64,000 nt of DNA from Arthrobacter sp. TPD3018 (GCA_003075315.1 QDFQ01000002.1:474661-538660), one strand, 5' to 3'. Shown: positions 55,022 through 64,000, counted from the stretch's first letter. A program made the numbers and translations. Notes: a model not told the origin generated them from the sequence alone.

Positions 55022-56980
55022 TCAAAAGCCCAGCCGGACAGACCTGCCGGGCCGCGCTGCCACCTCGGCCCTCAATCGCGCCACGAGGTCCGCCGCGTCG
55101 GCGGCGGGCCAGTACCGCAACTGCCGCGCCACCACGGCGAAGTCGCCGGGTGTCAGTCCTTCCACGGCGCGCAGACAGGCCGGGGCGGACTCTCCGAAAA
55201 AGCGCTGGAAGGCCGCGGCGGCGCGCTCTGCCCCGAGCGGTTTCAGCCGCAGCTTGAAGACGAACCGCCGCAATGTCGCCGGGTCCAGCCCCGCCTCATG
55301 GTTCGTCGCCGCGACGACCGGCAATGGATGCAGGTCGAGCCACGTCAGCAGTTCGTTGACCTGTCCCACTTCCCAACTGGTTCGCGCCGTACTGCGGTCG
55401 AACAGCAGCGAGTCCGCCTCGTCGAACAACAGCACGGCCTCCCGCCGCCGCGCCTCGGCAAAAGCGTCGGCGATCTGCGCCTCGGTCTCGCCGACCCATT
55501 TGGACAGCAGGTCGGATGCACGCTTGACCAGCAGCGGCCGATCGAGCGCCCGTGCCAGATGATGCGCGAAGGCGGTCTTGCCGGTGCCCGGCGGGCCCGT
55601 CAGTAGCAGCGACACGTCGCTTGCCCCGCCATCTGCCATAGCGGCGAACAGGCGATCAACCGGCCGATCGGTTTCAAACAGGTCGAGGTCGAACGCCGCC
55701 GGGCCGGGCGGCGGCAGCGTGCCACCCCGCAGTGCCCGGACCAGCGCTTCGGCCGCGACGATGCCGCCATCTTCTTCACCGGCCAGTTTACCCGCACGCG
55801 CCGCCATCCGCAGAACCGTCGCTGCCTCTGGTGCGGCGTCGAGCAACGTGGCGAAGGCAGGGCCGGGCGTCACCCGCTCCTCCCGCGCCACCCGGTCGAG
55901 CATCGCCGCTGCCGCCGCACGCGACGGCAGGTCGAGCCGCAGCACGAAGCTCATCCGCCGTAGGATCGCCGCATCGACATTGCCGATCGCGTTGGTCGTC
56001 CAGATCACCGGCACCGGGTTGGCCTCCAGCAGCCGGTTGACGAAGACCTTGCTGCCCTCGCGCCGACTGAACCAGTCGCCGCCCGCGGACGGGCTGGCAT
56101 CGCCGATCAGGTCCTCCATCTCGTCGAACAGCAGCACTGCCTGCCCGCGCCCGCCAAGCAGACGTTGCGCTAGCGCCAGTGCTGCGACGCGGTCCCACCG
56201 ACCGGGTTCCTCGCCGTCCTCGTCCGCCTCGCCGACGCCGTGCAGCACCGCGCCTGCCGCCGCCGCCAGCGTATGCGCAAGTTCGGTCTTGCCGGTGCCG
56301 GGCGGTCCGTAGATCAGGATGTTGACCCCCGCCGCCGCCTCGCCCAGCGCACCGCGCAGCAGGCGGACGAGAAAGTCGATCGGCTCGACATGCGCAAAGG
56401 CGTCGAGCCCCAGCATGGCCGCCTGCCGCCGACCGACCAGCGTATCGAGCATCGCCTCTTCGCTCGCCGGAGCCCGGTCGAGCAGACGTTGCAAGGTCCA
56501 GCGGATCTCGACATCCGCCTCACCCTCGCGGGTTGCCGTGAAGCAGGCCAGGCCCAGCCGCGTGACCGCACCCCGCCGCGCCGCGCGGTCCGCGTCCTCC
56601 GCACCCGCCCCGGCCATCTCGCCGAGGAGTTGCGGCAGGTCATGCCCGTGACGGCTGAGCAATCGCGCCAAGGCACCGACGCGCGGCAGTCGGTCGCACG
56701 CGACCATCAGGCGCAGCAGCGCCGCATCGATCGGCGACAATCCCAGCAACCGCGCCAGCGTACCCGCGAGTTCGAGCGCCTCCGCCCGCACCGGTCCCCC
56801 GCGCGGAGCAGCCAGACCGGCGAGTAAGCCTTCCCAGTTCCATTCGCCTTCTATGTCGGGCAGCAACCAGGGCCGATGCGGCTCCGCCCATTCCAGCACC
56901 GCCTTGGCGAGCGGTGCCGTGGCGGGCAACGCGCCCGCCGTCCGGAGCATCAGGCCCCGGACGATATCCAGTTCGTCCAT
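55022..56980 (-). CDS. AAA+ ATPase with two ATPase modules, downstream of rtcBA
   Basis: 652 residues. An N-terminal helical region of ~190 residues with no motif is followed by module 1 (Walker A GPPGTGKTELAH near 226-233, Walker B VLLFDEMEDL near 282, sensor WTTNAIGNVD) and module 2 (Walker A GPPGTGKTAFAH near 462, Walker B VLLFDEADSL near 518, sensor VAATNHEAGLD). DLLSKWVGETEAQIADAFAEA resembles the CDC48/Vps4-like pore region, suggesting a remodelling machine. Same strand as rtcB-rtcA with a 253-nt gap holding structured sequence. A role in RNA repair is inferred from position only. Confidence 0.85.
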   Translation of the reverse strand: MDELDIVRGLMLRTAGALPATAPLAKAVLEWAEPHRPWLLPDIEGEWNWEGLLAGLAAPRGGPVRAEALELAGTLARLLGLSPIDAALLRLMVACDRLPRVGALARLLSRHGHDLPQLLGEMAGAGAEDADRAARRGAVTRLGLACFTATREGEADVEIRWTLQRLLDRAPASEEAMLDTLVGRRQAAMLGLDAFAHVEPIDFLVRLLRGALGEAAAGVNILIYGPPGTGKTELAHTLAAAAGAVLHGVGEADEDGEEPGRWDRVAALALAQRLLGGRGQAVLLFDEMEDLIGDASPSAGGDWFSRREGSKVFVNRLLEANPVPVIWTTNAIGNVDAAILRRMSFVLRLDLPSRAAAAAMLDRVAREERVTPGPAFATLLDAAPEAATVLRMAARAGKLAGEEDGGIVAAEALVRALRGGTLPPPGPAAFDLDLFETDRPVDRLFAAMADGGASDVSLLLTGPPGTGKTAFAHHLARALDRPLLVKRASDLLSKWVGETEAQIADAFAEARRREAVLLFDEADSLLFDRSTARTSWEVGQVNELLTWLDLHPLPVVAATNHEAGLDPATLRRFVFKLRLKPLGAERAAAAFQRFFGESAPACLRAVEGLTPGDFAVVARQLRYWPAADAADLVARLRAEVAARPGRSVRLGF

Positions 56981-57110
56981 GTCGTATCCACGCGTCTCTC
57001 AGGCCGACGGCGCAAGCGCGCGTCGACATCATTCCTGTCGAAAGGGTGAGGTGCGGCGGGGGCGGATGCCGGCCCGCCGCCAACGTCGTGGGACGTTTAC
57101 GCGAAAGGCC

Positions 57111-57167
57111 GGAGACCGCCGACCCGTGCACCGCAATAGGCGGCAAGGTCGAACACAGCATGTCTCC
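57111..57167 (-). ncRNA. Nested stem structure between rtcA and the AAA+ gene
   Basis: Three nested perfect pairings can form: outer GGAGAC (57111-57116) with GTCTCC (57162-57167), middle CGACC (57120-57124) with GGTCG (57147-57151), inner CCGC (57131-57134) with GCGG (57140-57143) around a 5-nt loop. This would be a 57-nt extended hairpin in the rtc transcript or a separate small RNA. No tRNA-like consensus is complete. Confidence 0.4.
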
Positions 57168-57191
57168 GTACGGCCCGCCAGTTGGTGCGGG

Positions 57192-57237
57192 CTGACAGAG
57201 TTGATAGCAGAAAGTCGTTACGCTCGCAATCCGTCAG
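57192..57237 (-). terminator. Stem-loop beginning at the rtcA stop codon
   Basis: On the minus strand CTGACGGATTG, which includes the rtcA TGA, pairs with CAACTCTGTCAG using one G-U pair and one bulged base, around a loop of about 23 nt. It could protect or terminate the rtcBA message. No T-run. Confidence 0.45.
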
Positions 57238-58247
57238 CCGATCGTCACGGCATGCGCCCCTTCCGCCTGCTGCTCGAACTGGGTACGCCGCCCTGTGAAG
57301 CGCTCGATTACCGTCGCTGCGGTGCGGGCATGCTCGCTCGGCTTGACGGTGGTGAACACGCCGCCGCCCGCCAGCGCCATCGGTAACAGCAACTGGTCGG
57401 CGAGATACGGTCCGGCAAAGGCCTCGCACGCCAGATAGCCGCGCATCCGCCCCACCGCCGTCTTCGCGACGCGTTCCGCCGTGACGCCCAGTTGCGCGAA
57501 GCCGCTGACGATCTCGGTGACATGCTCGAACTGTGCTTCCAGCAACAGGATGTTGCCCGGGCCCTGATCAGCCGGCAATTCCCGCATGAAGCATTCGCGC
57601 TCCGACCAGTCGAAGGCCTTGCGGGCCACGGCGATCTCGCGCTCGGCGATCGACATAGGCAATCCGGCGAACAAGGCGCAAGCCGAGACGCCGACCGCCT
57701 CGCCGCGCGTCAGGCATTCGATCGGCTGGAGCGGACCGGGGGTGATATCCACCTCGATCCGCCCGCCGCCACGCGGGTAGAAGCCATGCCGGACCAGCCG
57801 CGCCTCGACCTGCCCGCCCATCCGCCGCACGATCGGTAGGAAGCAGCGCTGGATGAACTCGAACGGCGGGGCCAGCATGTTGTGGGTCCCGCCCTCCAGC
57901 ATCAGCCGCGACGGACCGTCGGCGAGCAGCAGCGGCATCAGCACCGTCTGCAACACCAACCCCGTCGATCCCGCCGTTCCGACCGAAAAGCGATAGTCGC
58001 CAGCTATTACCCGGCCGGGACGGAAGGTCAGTTCGGACGCCCCGACGACCAGCCCCTCGCACGTCGCGCTGCCAATCGCACATGCCGCCTCGATCGCGGT
58101 GACATGCTGACGCATCAGTCCCGGCTTCGATCGCTTGGCGCGGACGTTGGTGATACGGACCGGCTCCCCGGTAACAAGCGACAGCGCGCACGCATTGCGT
58201 ACGACCTGTCCGCCGCCTTCGCCCTCGCTGCCATCAATCTCGATCAT
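57234..58247 (-). CDS. rtcA: RNA 3'-terminal phosphate cyclase
   Basis: 337 residues from ATG 58247 (an in-frame GTG lies 15 nt upstream). Starts with the family phrase IEIDGSEGEGGGQVVRNACALSLVTGEPVRI; TAGSTGLVLQTVLMPLL, GGTHNMLAPPFEFIQ, FYPRGGGRIEVDI follow; the adenylylated His is in KPSEHARTAATVIERF near 310. RtcA uses ATP to turn an RNA 3'-phosphate into a 2',3'-cyclic phosphate, which RtcB can then use. It follows rtcB by 27 nt. Confidence 0.96.
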   Translation of the reverse strand: MIEIDGSEGEGGGQVVRNACALSLVTGEPVRITNVRAKRSKPGLMRQHVTAIEAACAIGSATCEGLVVGASELTFRPGRVIAGDYRFSVGTAGSTGLVLQTVLMPLLLADGPSRLMLEGGTHNMLAPPFEFIQRCFLPIVRRMGGQVEARLVRHGFYPRGGGRIEVDITPGPLQPIECLTRGEAVGVSACALFAGLPMSIAEREIAVARKAFDWSERECFMRELPADQGPGNILLLEAQFEHVTEIVSGFAQLGVTAERVAKTAVGRMRGYLACEAFAGPYLADQLLLPMALAGGGVFTTVKPSEHARTAATVIERFTGRRTQFEQQAEGAHAVTIG

Positions 58248-58267
58248 GATATTCACTCTGACCAATG

Positions 58268-58292
58268 GTGTGCGTCACCCTTTGACGCACAC
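58268..58292 (-). terminator. Stem-loop spanning the rtcB stop codon
   Basis: GTGTGCGTCA and TGACGCACAC form a perfect 10-bp stem with a 5-nt loop. The rtcB stop codon (58275-58277) is in the stem, on the side leading into rtcA. It may uncouple or tune rtcA translation, or act as a processing site. Confidence 0.6.
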
Positions 58293-59501
58293 CACCTGTT
58301 TCAACGTGTGGACGATCTCAACCAGATCGGCCTGGGCGGCCATTACAGCTTCGATCGGCTTATAGGCCTTGGGCGTCTCGTCGATCACGCCCTCGTCCTT
58401 GCGGCATTCGACGCCGGCGGTGTCGGCGATATGTTCGTCGAGCGTCACCAGCTTCTTGGCCGCCGTCCGGCTCATCACCCGACCCGCGCCGTGGCTGCAG
58501 CTATCGAACGAGTCCGGGTTGCCGAGCCCACGGACGATGAACGACTTGGCGCCCATCGATCCGGGGATGATCCCCATCACGCCCTTCGCCGCCCGCACCG
58601 CGCCTTTGCGGGTCACCAGCACGTTCTCGCCGAAGTGGTTTTCGCGCGTGACGTAATTGTGGTGGCAATTGACCGCCTCCAACTCCGCCTCGAACGGCTT
58701 GGCGATGACCTTGCGCATCGCGGCGATAACGTTGGTCATCATCATCCGCCGGTTGAGCGCCGCATAATCCTGCGCCCAGCCGACCGCCTCGACATAATCG
58801 TCGAAATGGTCGGTCCCTTCCGGGAAGTACGCCAGATCCTCATCGGGCAGGTTCAGATGCCATTTGCGCATGTCCTGCTTGGCCAGCTCGATGAAGAAGG
58901 TGCCGATCGCGTTGCCGACGCCGCGCGAGCCGGAGTGCAGCATCACCCACACCCGCGCTTCTTCATCGAGGCACAGCTCGATAAAGTGGTTGCCGGTGCC
59001 CAGCGTCCCCAGATGCACGAGGTTGTTCGTGTTCTTGAGCCGCGGGTGCTTCTCGCAGATCCGGTCGAAGCGCTGGACCAGCGTCGCCCACGCCGAGACG
59101 ATCGCGGGCGGCGGGCTGCCCCAGCTGCCATTGTCGCGCTTGCCACGCCCGACGCTGCGGCCGTGCGGCACCGCCTGCTCGATCGCCGAGCGCACATCCT
59201 CCAGATGGTCGGGCAGATCGCTCGCCATCAGTGAGGTGCGCGCCGCCATCATGCCGCAGCCGATATCGACGCCGACCGCCGCCGGAATGACCGCACCCTT
59301 GGTCGGGATCACCGAACCCACCGTCGCGCCGATACCGATATGAACGTCGGGCATGGCGGCGACATGCTTGAAGATGAACGGCATCTGCGCCGCCCGCGCC
59401 AATTGTGCTCGCGCGCCGTCCTCGACGGGAACGCCCCGCGTCCAGGCCTTGATCGGCACGCCGCCGGGGACGTCGGTGTATTCGTAAGCGGTGGCGGTCA
59501 T
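58275..59501 (-). CDS. rtcB: RNA-splicing ligase, GTP-dependent
   Basis: 408 residues; GAGGAG lies nine bases before ATG 59501. Metal and guanylylation sites are complete: GVDIGCGM near 80 (Asp, Cys), GTGNHFIEL near 170, MLHSGSRGVGN near 192, NCHHNYVTRENH near 285 and SCSHGAGR near 337, whose His carries GMP. It joins RNA 2',3'-cyclic phosphate or 3'-phosphate ends to 5'-OH ends. First gene of the rtcBA operon, divergent from rtcR, with a sigma-54 promoter about 100 nt upstream. Confidence 0.97.
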   Translation of the reverse strand: MTATAYEYTDVPGGVPIKAWTRGVPVEDGARAQLARAAQMPFIFKHVAAMPDVHIGIGATVGSVIPTKGAVIPAAVGVDIGCGMMAARTSLMASDLPDHLEDVRSAIEQAVPHGRSVGRGKRDNGSWGSPPPAIVSAWATLVQRFDRICEKHPRLKNTNNLVHLGTLGTGNHFIELCLDEEARVWVMLHSGSRGVGNAIGTFFIELAKQDMRKWHLNLPDEDLAYFPEGTDHFDDYVEAVGWAQDYAALNRRMMMTNVIAAMRKVIAKPFEAELEAVNCHHNYVTRENHFGENVLVTRKGAVRAAKGVMGIIPGSMGAKSFIVRGLGNPDSFDSCSHGAGRVMSRTAAKKLVTLDEHIADTAGVECRKDEGVIDETPKAYKPIEAVMAAQADLVEIVHTLKQVVCVKG

Positions 59502-59527
59502 TATCTAACTCCTCGGACTTACCTGTG

Positions 59528-59555
59528 AGGCGGCCGGCCTATTCCGGCCGCCTCT
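59528..59555 (-). promoter_or_regulatory. Stem-loop in the rtcB leader
   Basis: GAGGCGGCCGG and CCGGCCGCCTC form a perfect 11-bp GC-rich stem with a 6-nt loop, lying between the predicted sigma-54 start site and the rtcB ribosome site (27 nt before the ATG). It is too far from any T-run to be a terminator and could block translation or be an RNA-processing signal. Confidence 0.6.
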
Positions 59556-59603
59556 GCCGCGTGTCGGACCGTTCGATACCATGCGATCCGACGAACATGG
59601 CTT

Positions 59604-59619
59604 TGCGAGGAGCGTGCCA
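59604..59619 (-). promoter_or_regulatory. Sigma-54 (-24/-12) promoter of rtcBA
   Basis: On the minus strand TGGCACG-CTCC-TCGCA matches the sigma-54 consensus TGGCACG-N4-TTGCA at all but one defined position, with the invariant GG and GC exactly twelve bases apart. It points toward rtcB, and the divergent gene rtcR encodes the matching sigma-54 activator. Confidence 0.82.
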
Positions 59620-59758
59620 AATGCCGCACGATAGTCGAAAATCTTGCCTATCCACTTCGTAATTGGTGATTTTCCTGGCACTTCGATCATGAGCGGGTTG
59701 ATCGACTCCTCAAGTGGTTACGATCGACATGGATCGTAATTTATCCTATCGTATCGTC

Positions 59759-61351
<1,593 letters not shown>

Positions 61352-61361
61352 CCCTGTAGGA

Positions 61362-61387
61362 TACGGGGCGGCCGATGCCGCCCCGTA
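61362..61387. terminator. Perfect hairpin after rtcR
   Basis: TACGGGGCGGC and GCCGCCCCGTA form an 11-bp stem with a 4-nt loop, 10 nt after the rtcR stop and 4 nt before the convergent integrase fragment stop. Likely a two-way transcription end; no T-run follows. Confidence 0.65.
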
Positions 61388-61391
61388 CCGC

Positions 61392-61874
61392 TCAGGCCGC
61401 CGCCGTGATCCTGCTCCAACCCGTGCGGAAGGCGCTGATCTCGTTTGCCCAGAGTCGATGGGCCGTGTCGACAAGATCGGGATGCTCACCGGCCCATCCG
61501 CTCGGCAGGTGCTGCCGCGCCAATACGCAGAGGTGAACATGCTGCCGAGCAGTGCTGAGTCCATCACCGGGCACTTGCAGCACTGCCATCATCGACAGGC
61601 GACGACCGCCCGCCAGACGCTCCTCGTACACCGCCTTGGCGATCGCCTGGAGCTCCTGCTCGGTGATATCGGTCTTCTGCTTGACCCGCCTGTCGAGCAT
61701 CTCCAGCACCCTCGGCGTCACCGCCGTGAGCGCCGCCCCCATGTTACGCGCGGCCTTCCGGTCGGTGGTCCGCAGCGACAGCCGAACATCTAGGGTGTCA
61801 TTATCCAATAAACGGTGAATTCGGCGCCACCAGAAAACGTGTCCGCGCCGATATACATGTTGAAGACAATCCAA
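61392..61874 (-). pseudogene. Truncated site-specific integrase
   Basis: 160 codons. The first half is a normal integrase N-terminus (VYRRGHVFWWRRIHRLL, VRLSLRTTDRKAARNMGAAL, ITEQELQAIAKAVYEERLA), of the DUF6538-type domain that precedes tyrosine recombinases. After about residue 95 the sequence loses that character (RQHVHLCVLARQHLPSGWAGEHP) and stops; the core-binding and catalytic domains with the R..HxxR..Y residues are absent. Whole proteins of this type are several hundred residues, so this is a broken copy. A second scrap lies at 36.85 kb. Confidence 0.65.
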
Positions 61875-62458
61875 AACCGCGGCCTTCCCGGCCAGCGCAT
61901 TGGCACAATCCGATGCACAATTGTGCCGGTGCCAACGGCCGACCCTGATAGTCCGCCAGCGTCTTCAAACACTTAGCAGCCAATTGGCTGGGATTTCAGG
62001 CAGATGGCTGGGGCGGCAGGAGCCTCATCCCAGTTTCTGATCCCCAGCGAAACTGCCGTTTTCACCTTTGCGATTGGTGCCGATCGACGCCGCCTCTGTA
62101 GCAGAAGGCTGTAGGGGCGGGTCAAGGCCGACGGGCGGCGCGTCGCTTGGACGGCTGGATCGACGCAGGAATGGGGGGTCGCTTAACAGAACACCCAGTT
62201 GCGTCCGAGCAGACCCAAAAACGGACGTTCAGCCGCACTGAGACTGAACTCCAAACCGGCCGCTCGTTCATGCGGGCAGGCTGACCCCGCGGCCAGCCTG
62301 AGCAGGCACATGGAACGGGTTGGGGTTGGGACAAACCCGCCATCTGCAGCGGCTTCATGGAACAGCGGGTTTAGCCAAGAGCCGCCATTCGTGGTTCTCT
62401 GGAGCGAGTGGTATCGAGGACGAAGTTGCGCCCCAAAATCCTCATCACATGCAAAAAA
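61875..62458. other. Intergenic region upstream of the integrase remnant, no supported gene
   Basis: About 580 bp with no convincing reading frame; ORFs on either strand lack ribosome sites and have shadow-like composition. It contains a palindrome at 61977-61990 and a tRNA-3'-end-like string at 62005-62021 (separate entry), as expected for the edge of a decayed integrative element. Confidence 0.45.
61977..62021. other. Possible attachment-site remnant
   Basis: A perfect 14-bp palindrome CAGCCAATTGGCTG (61977-61990) is followed by TGGCTGGG repeated at 61985 and 62005. The minus strand of 62005-62021 reads TCCTGCCGCCCCAGCCA, which has the form of a tRNA 3' end with CCA (tRNA-Gln-like). No tRNA body is present. 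Beside a broken integrase this suggests an old att site. Confidence 0.3.
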
Positions 62459-62830
62459 TCAGGAACTAAGCCGATCGATCTCTGCCAGCACGTATCGAGG
62501 GTCAAAAGGTTTGGCGACGAAGAAGGAGCGTTCCGGCAGGTCAGCTTGTGAAGGCCGGACGTTACCGGAAACAACCGCGATCAGCACTGGTGGGTACCTA
62601 TCACGAACGTAGCGTGCGAGTCGCAGACCGTCCATCGATCCCTTCATCTGGATGTCTGTCAGGACAATTCCAATCTCGGGATGATCGGCGAGGATCTTGA
62701 TCGCTTCGTCACCGTCCTCAGCTTCAAACGCGATAAAACCACGGTCGCTGAAAAAATCCATCAGATCGTGACGTATAAACACCTCATCTTCAACGATGAG
62801 GATCGCCCGTGGCGGAATTGCCTGACCCAT
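62459..62830 (-). CDS. Single-domain response regulator
   Basis: 123 residues: acidic pocket in ILIVEDEVFIR, phospho-Asp in IGIVLTDIQMKGSMDGL near 59, Ser/Thr region AVVSGNV and Lys in FFVAKPFDPRYVLAEI. There is no output domain. The start ATG at 62830 shares a base with the kinase stop (TAATG), so the two are made together. Receivers of this kind act with HWE kinases as phosphate sinks or relay partners. Confidence 0.92.
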   Translation of the reverse strand: MGQAIPPRAILIVEDEVFIRHDLMDFFSDRGFIAFEAEDGDEAIKILADHPEIGIVLTDIQMKGSMDGLRLARYVRDRYPPVLIAVVSGNVRPSQADLPERSFFVAKPFDPRYVLAEIDRLSS

Positions 62831-64000
62831 TACGTGGTTACCAATTCGCCTGCACCGGCTAGCGGCGCTTTGATCCGAAACTCGACACCTTCAGGCGGGT
62901 AGCTCAACACCGTCTCGCCCCTGAAGTACGATCGCAGCGAACGTTCGATTAGCCGTGTTCCAAAGCCCCTGCGTGCGGGGGGCGAAACGATCGGACCGTC
63001 GCGCTCCTGCCACAGCAGGGTGAACTCTGGGTTCGCGTCAGATCCACTCACCTCCCACGTCAACGTCACAGTGCCGGTATGGTTGCTCAGGGCACCGTAT
63101 TTCAGCGCGTTGGTGACCAGCTCGTGGATTGCGAGCGTGAGGGCGAGTGCCGACTGCGGATTGAGATGCACCGCGGGGCCATTGATCGCGATCCGGTCCC
63201 GCTTATCGGCAACGGCCGCCAAGCCGGCTTCCAGGACCGTATCCAGGTCCGACGCTTCCCACGATGTCGCGGTCAGCACATCCGTCGCCCGGCCCAGGGA
63301 TGCCAGACGTGATGAGAAGGCAGCAGAGGCATCCTCCAGTGTCACCGCATCACGCAGCGTCTGGTTGGCGATCGACTGGACAATGGCCAAGACGTTTTTC
63401 AATCGATGGCTCAATTCGCCATTGAGCAGGAGCTGCTGCTCACGCGCCTCCTGCAAAGTCGTGTGGTCACGCGATACGGACAGGATGCGCACCACCTCGC
63501 CGTTCTCGCCGAAGATGGGCGAAACCGACACCGACCAGAATTTCGGGGTACCCAGGAATGTGTCGGCTGCGATCTCGAAATGGGCCGATCGACCGGCTCT
63601 CGCCGCTGCAAGCGCCTCTTTGCCCAGACCAACGCCGTCATTCTTCAGGAAACTCGGCCAGAAGCAGCCTTTGACCGCATTGAAGTCGCTAATCTCCATC
63701 ACCTTCATGCCGCCATCGCTCATGAAGGTGAGATCGCCGTTGAGGTTGAGCACCTTGATACAATCGGTCGAGGCAGCAAGAACGCTGCGCATAAAGCTTT
63801 CGCTCTCGCGCAGGTCCTGTTCTGCGCGGCGACGTTCGATCGCAACCCGGATGCGACTGGCCGCTTCTGCGACGAATGCCACCTGCTGCGTCGTCCATTG
63901 GCGCGGAACGTTATCGTTTACGAAGAAAATCGCGACCGTTCGACCATTCTCCACCACCGGAAGATTGATCATCGTTCGAACGGCGAGGCTTTCGAAAATG
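62830..64000 (-). CDS. HWE-family hybrid sensor kinase with GAF and PAS domains (5' end outside window)
   Basis: The frame is open to the right edge, so the N-terminus is missing; about 390 residues are visible. They begin in the end of a GAF domain (SLAVRTMINLPVVENGRTVAIFFVNDN..PRQW), followed by a helical linker, a PAS domain (SFMRSVLAASTDCIKVLNLNGDLTFMSDGG) and the HWE kinase core: ELSHRLKNVLAIVQSIANQTLR (phospho-His), IHELVTNALKYGALS (N box), WQERDG and RRGFGTRLIERSLRSYF. Cytoplasmic as far as seen. Coupled to the single-domain regulator downstream. Confidence 0.92.
   Translation of the reverse strand, partial: IFESLAVRTMINLPVVENGRTVAIFFVNDNVPRQWTTQQVAFVAEAASRIRVAIERRRAEQDLRESESFMRSVLAASTDCIKVLNLNGDLTFMSDGGMKVMEISDFNAVKGCFWPSFLKNDGVGLGKEALAAARAGRSAHFEIAADTFLGTPKFWSVSVSPIFGENGEVVRILSVSRDHTTLQEAREQQLLLNGELSHRLKNVLAIVQSIANQTLRDAVTLEDASAAFSSRLASLGRATDVLTATSWEASDLDTVLEAGLAAVADKRDRIAINGPAVHLNPQSALALTLAIHELVTNALKYGALSNHTGTVTLTWEVSGSDANPEFTLLWQERDGPIVSPPARRGFGTRLIERSLRSYFRGETVLSYPPEGVEFRIKAPLAGAGELVTT

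Noticed and set aside
57111..57237. Bona fide Y RNA or tRNA-like gene in the rtcA-AAA gap
   Set aside because: Stems exist but no tRNA-like T-arm consensus or Ro60/Rsr gene supports that name, so only the structure is reported.
59690..59715. Second sigma-54 promoter pointing toward rtcR
   Set aside because: A plus-strand TGGCACT occurs at about 59683 but no GC falls at the required -12 position.
62005..62021. Complete tRNA gene
   Set aside because: Only a 3'-end-like string is present; no anticodon arm, D arm or T loop can be folded around it.
62122..62358. 78-codon minus-strand frame in the region right of the integrase remnant
   Set aside because: Composition looks like translated non-coding DNA and the surrounding sequence shows no start signal.

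Overview
The window looks like a chromosomal piece of a sphingomonad (Alphaproteobacteria, Sphingomonadales, Sphingomonas-like). The basis is high GC, three TonB-dependent receptors carrying the DIVVTG/DILVTG-type N-terminal motif, HWE/HisKA_2-type histidine kinases, a DcaP-like porin and protein families common in that group. No rRNA, complete tRNA or CRISPR array was seen. This assignment is an inference from gene content, not from a marker gene.

Layout. 1-9.4 kb is mixed housekeeping and hydrolytic genes: the tail of a DcaP-like porin, a membrane metallophosphoesterase, a GH92 mannosidase, a YdeP-type molybdenum oxidoreductase with a divergent small membrane protein, an aldo/keto reductase and rlmJ. 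9.5-11.3 kb holds an ABC-F ATPase with a possible leader ORF. 11.3-16.1 kb is a minus-strand block in which a two-component pair precedes a siderophore-type TonB receptor and a PepSY protein. 16.4-19.3 kb is a coupled pair of DUF4139 proteins, one with an internal TonB-box-like motif.

19.5-27.8 kb is an IclR-associated catabolic cluster: secreted metallo-beta-lactamase-fold hydrolase, small HTH-like protein, MFS transporter, 2-hydroxyacid dehydrogenase, TonB receptor, RraA-type aldolase and IclR regulator. 27.8-32.6 kb has two secreted proteins of unknown role, a small HWE-type kinase and a FixL/FixJ-like pair. 33-36.4 kb has a class V aminotransferase and a YeeE/YedE pair behind a FadL-type outer-membrane protein.

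37-54.6 kb is the most coherent region, a probable regulon for oxidising a hydrophobic, probably branched or terpenoid-like substrate. It runs from uptake (TonB receptor) through P450 hydroxylation with a 2Fe-2S ferredoxin, alcohol and aldehyde dehydrogenases, acyl-CoA ligase and AMACR-type CoA transferase/racemase to beta-oxidation (two acyl-CoA dehydrogenases, enoyl-CoA hydratase/isomerase, SDR, thiolase). An AraC-family regulator lies inside it. The same 41-nt element (30/41 identical) lies at almost the same distance upstream of both halves of the region. It also carries an aminoglycoside-phosphotransferase-like kinase beside an acyl-CoA dehydrogenase with a DGPTEVH C-terminus, resembling a split version of the eukaryotic ACAD10/11 fusion.

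55-61.4 kb is an RNA-repair locus: divergent rtcR, then rtcB, rtcA and a two-domain AAA+ ATPase. A good sigma-54 promoter precedes rtcB. Perfect or near-perfect stem-loops sit in the rtcB leader, across the rtcB stop codon, across the rtcA stop codon and after rtcR, and a nested stem structure lies between rtcA and the AAA gene. 61.4-62.0 kb carries integrase debris with a possible att remnant, and the window ends in a response regulator coupled to an HWE-type GAF/PAS histidine kinase that runs off the right edge.
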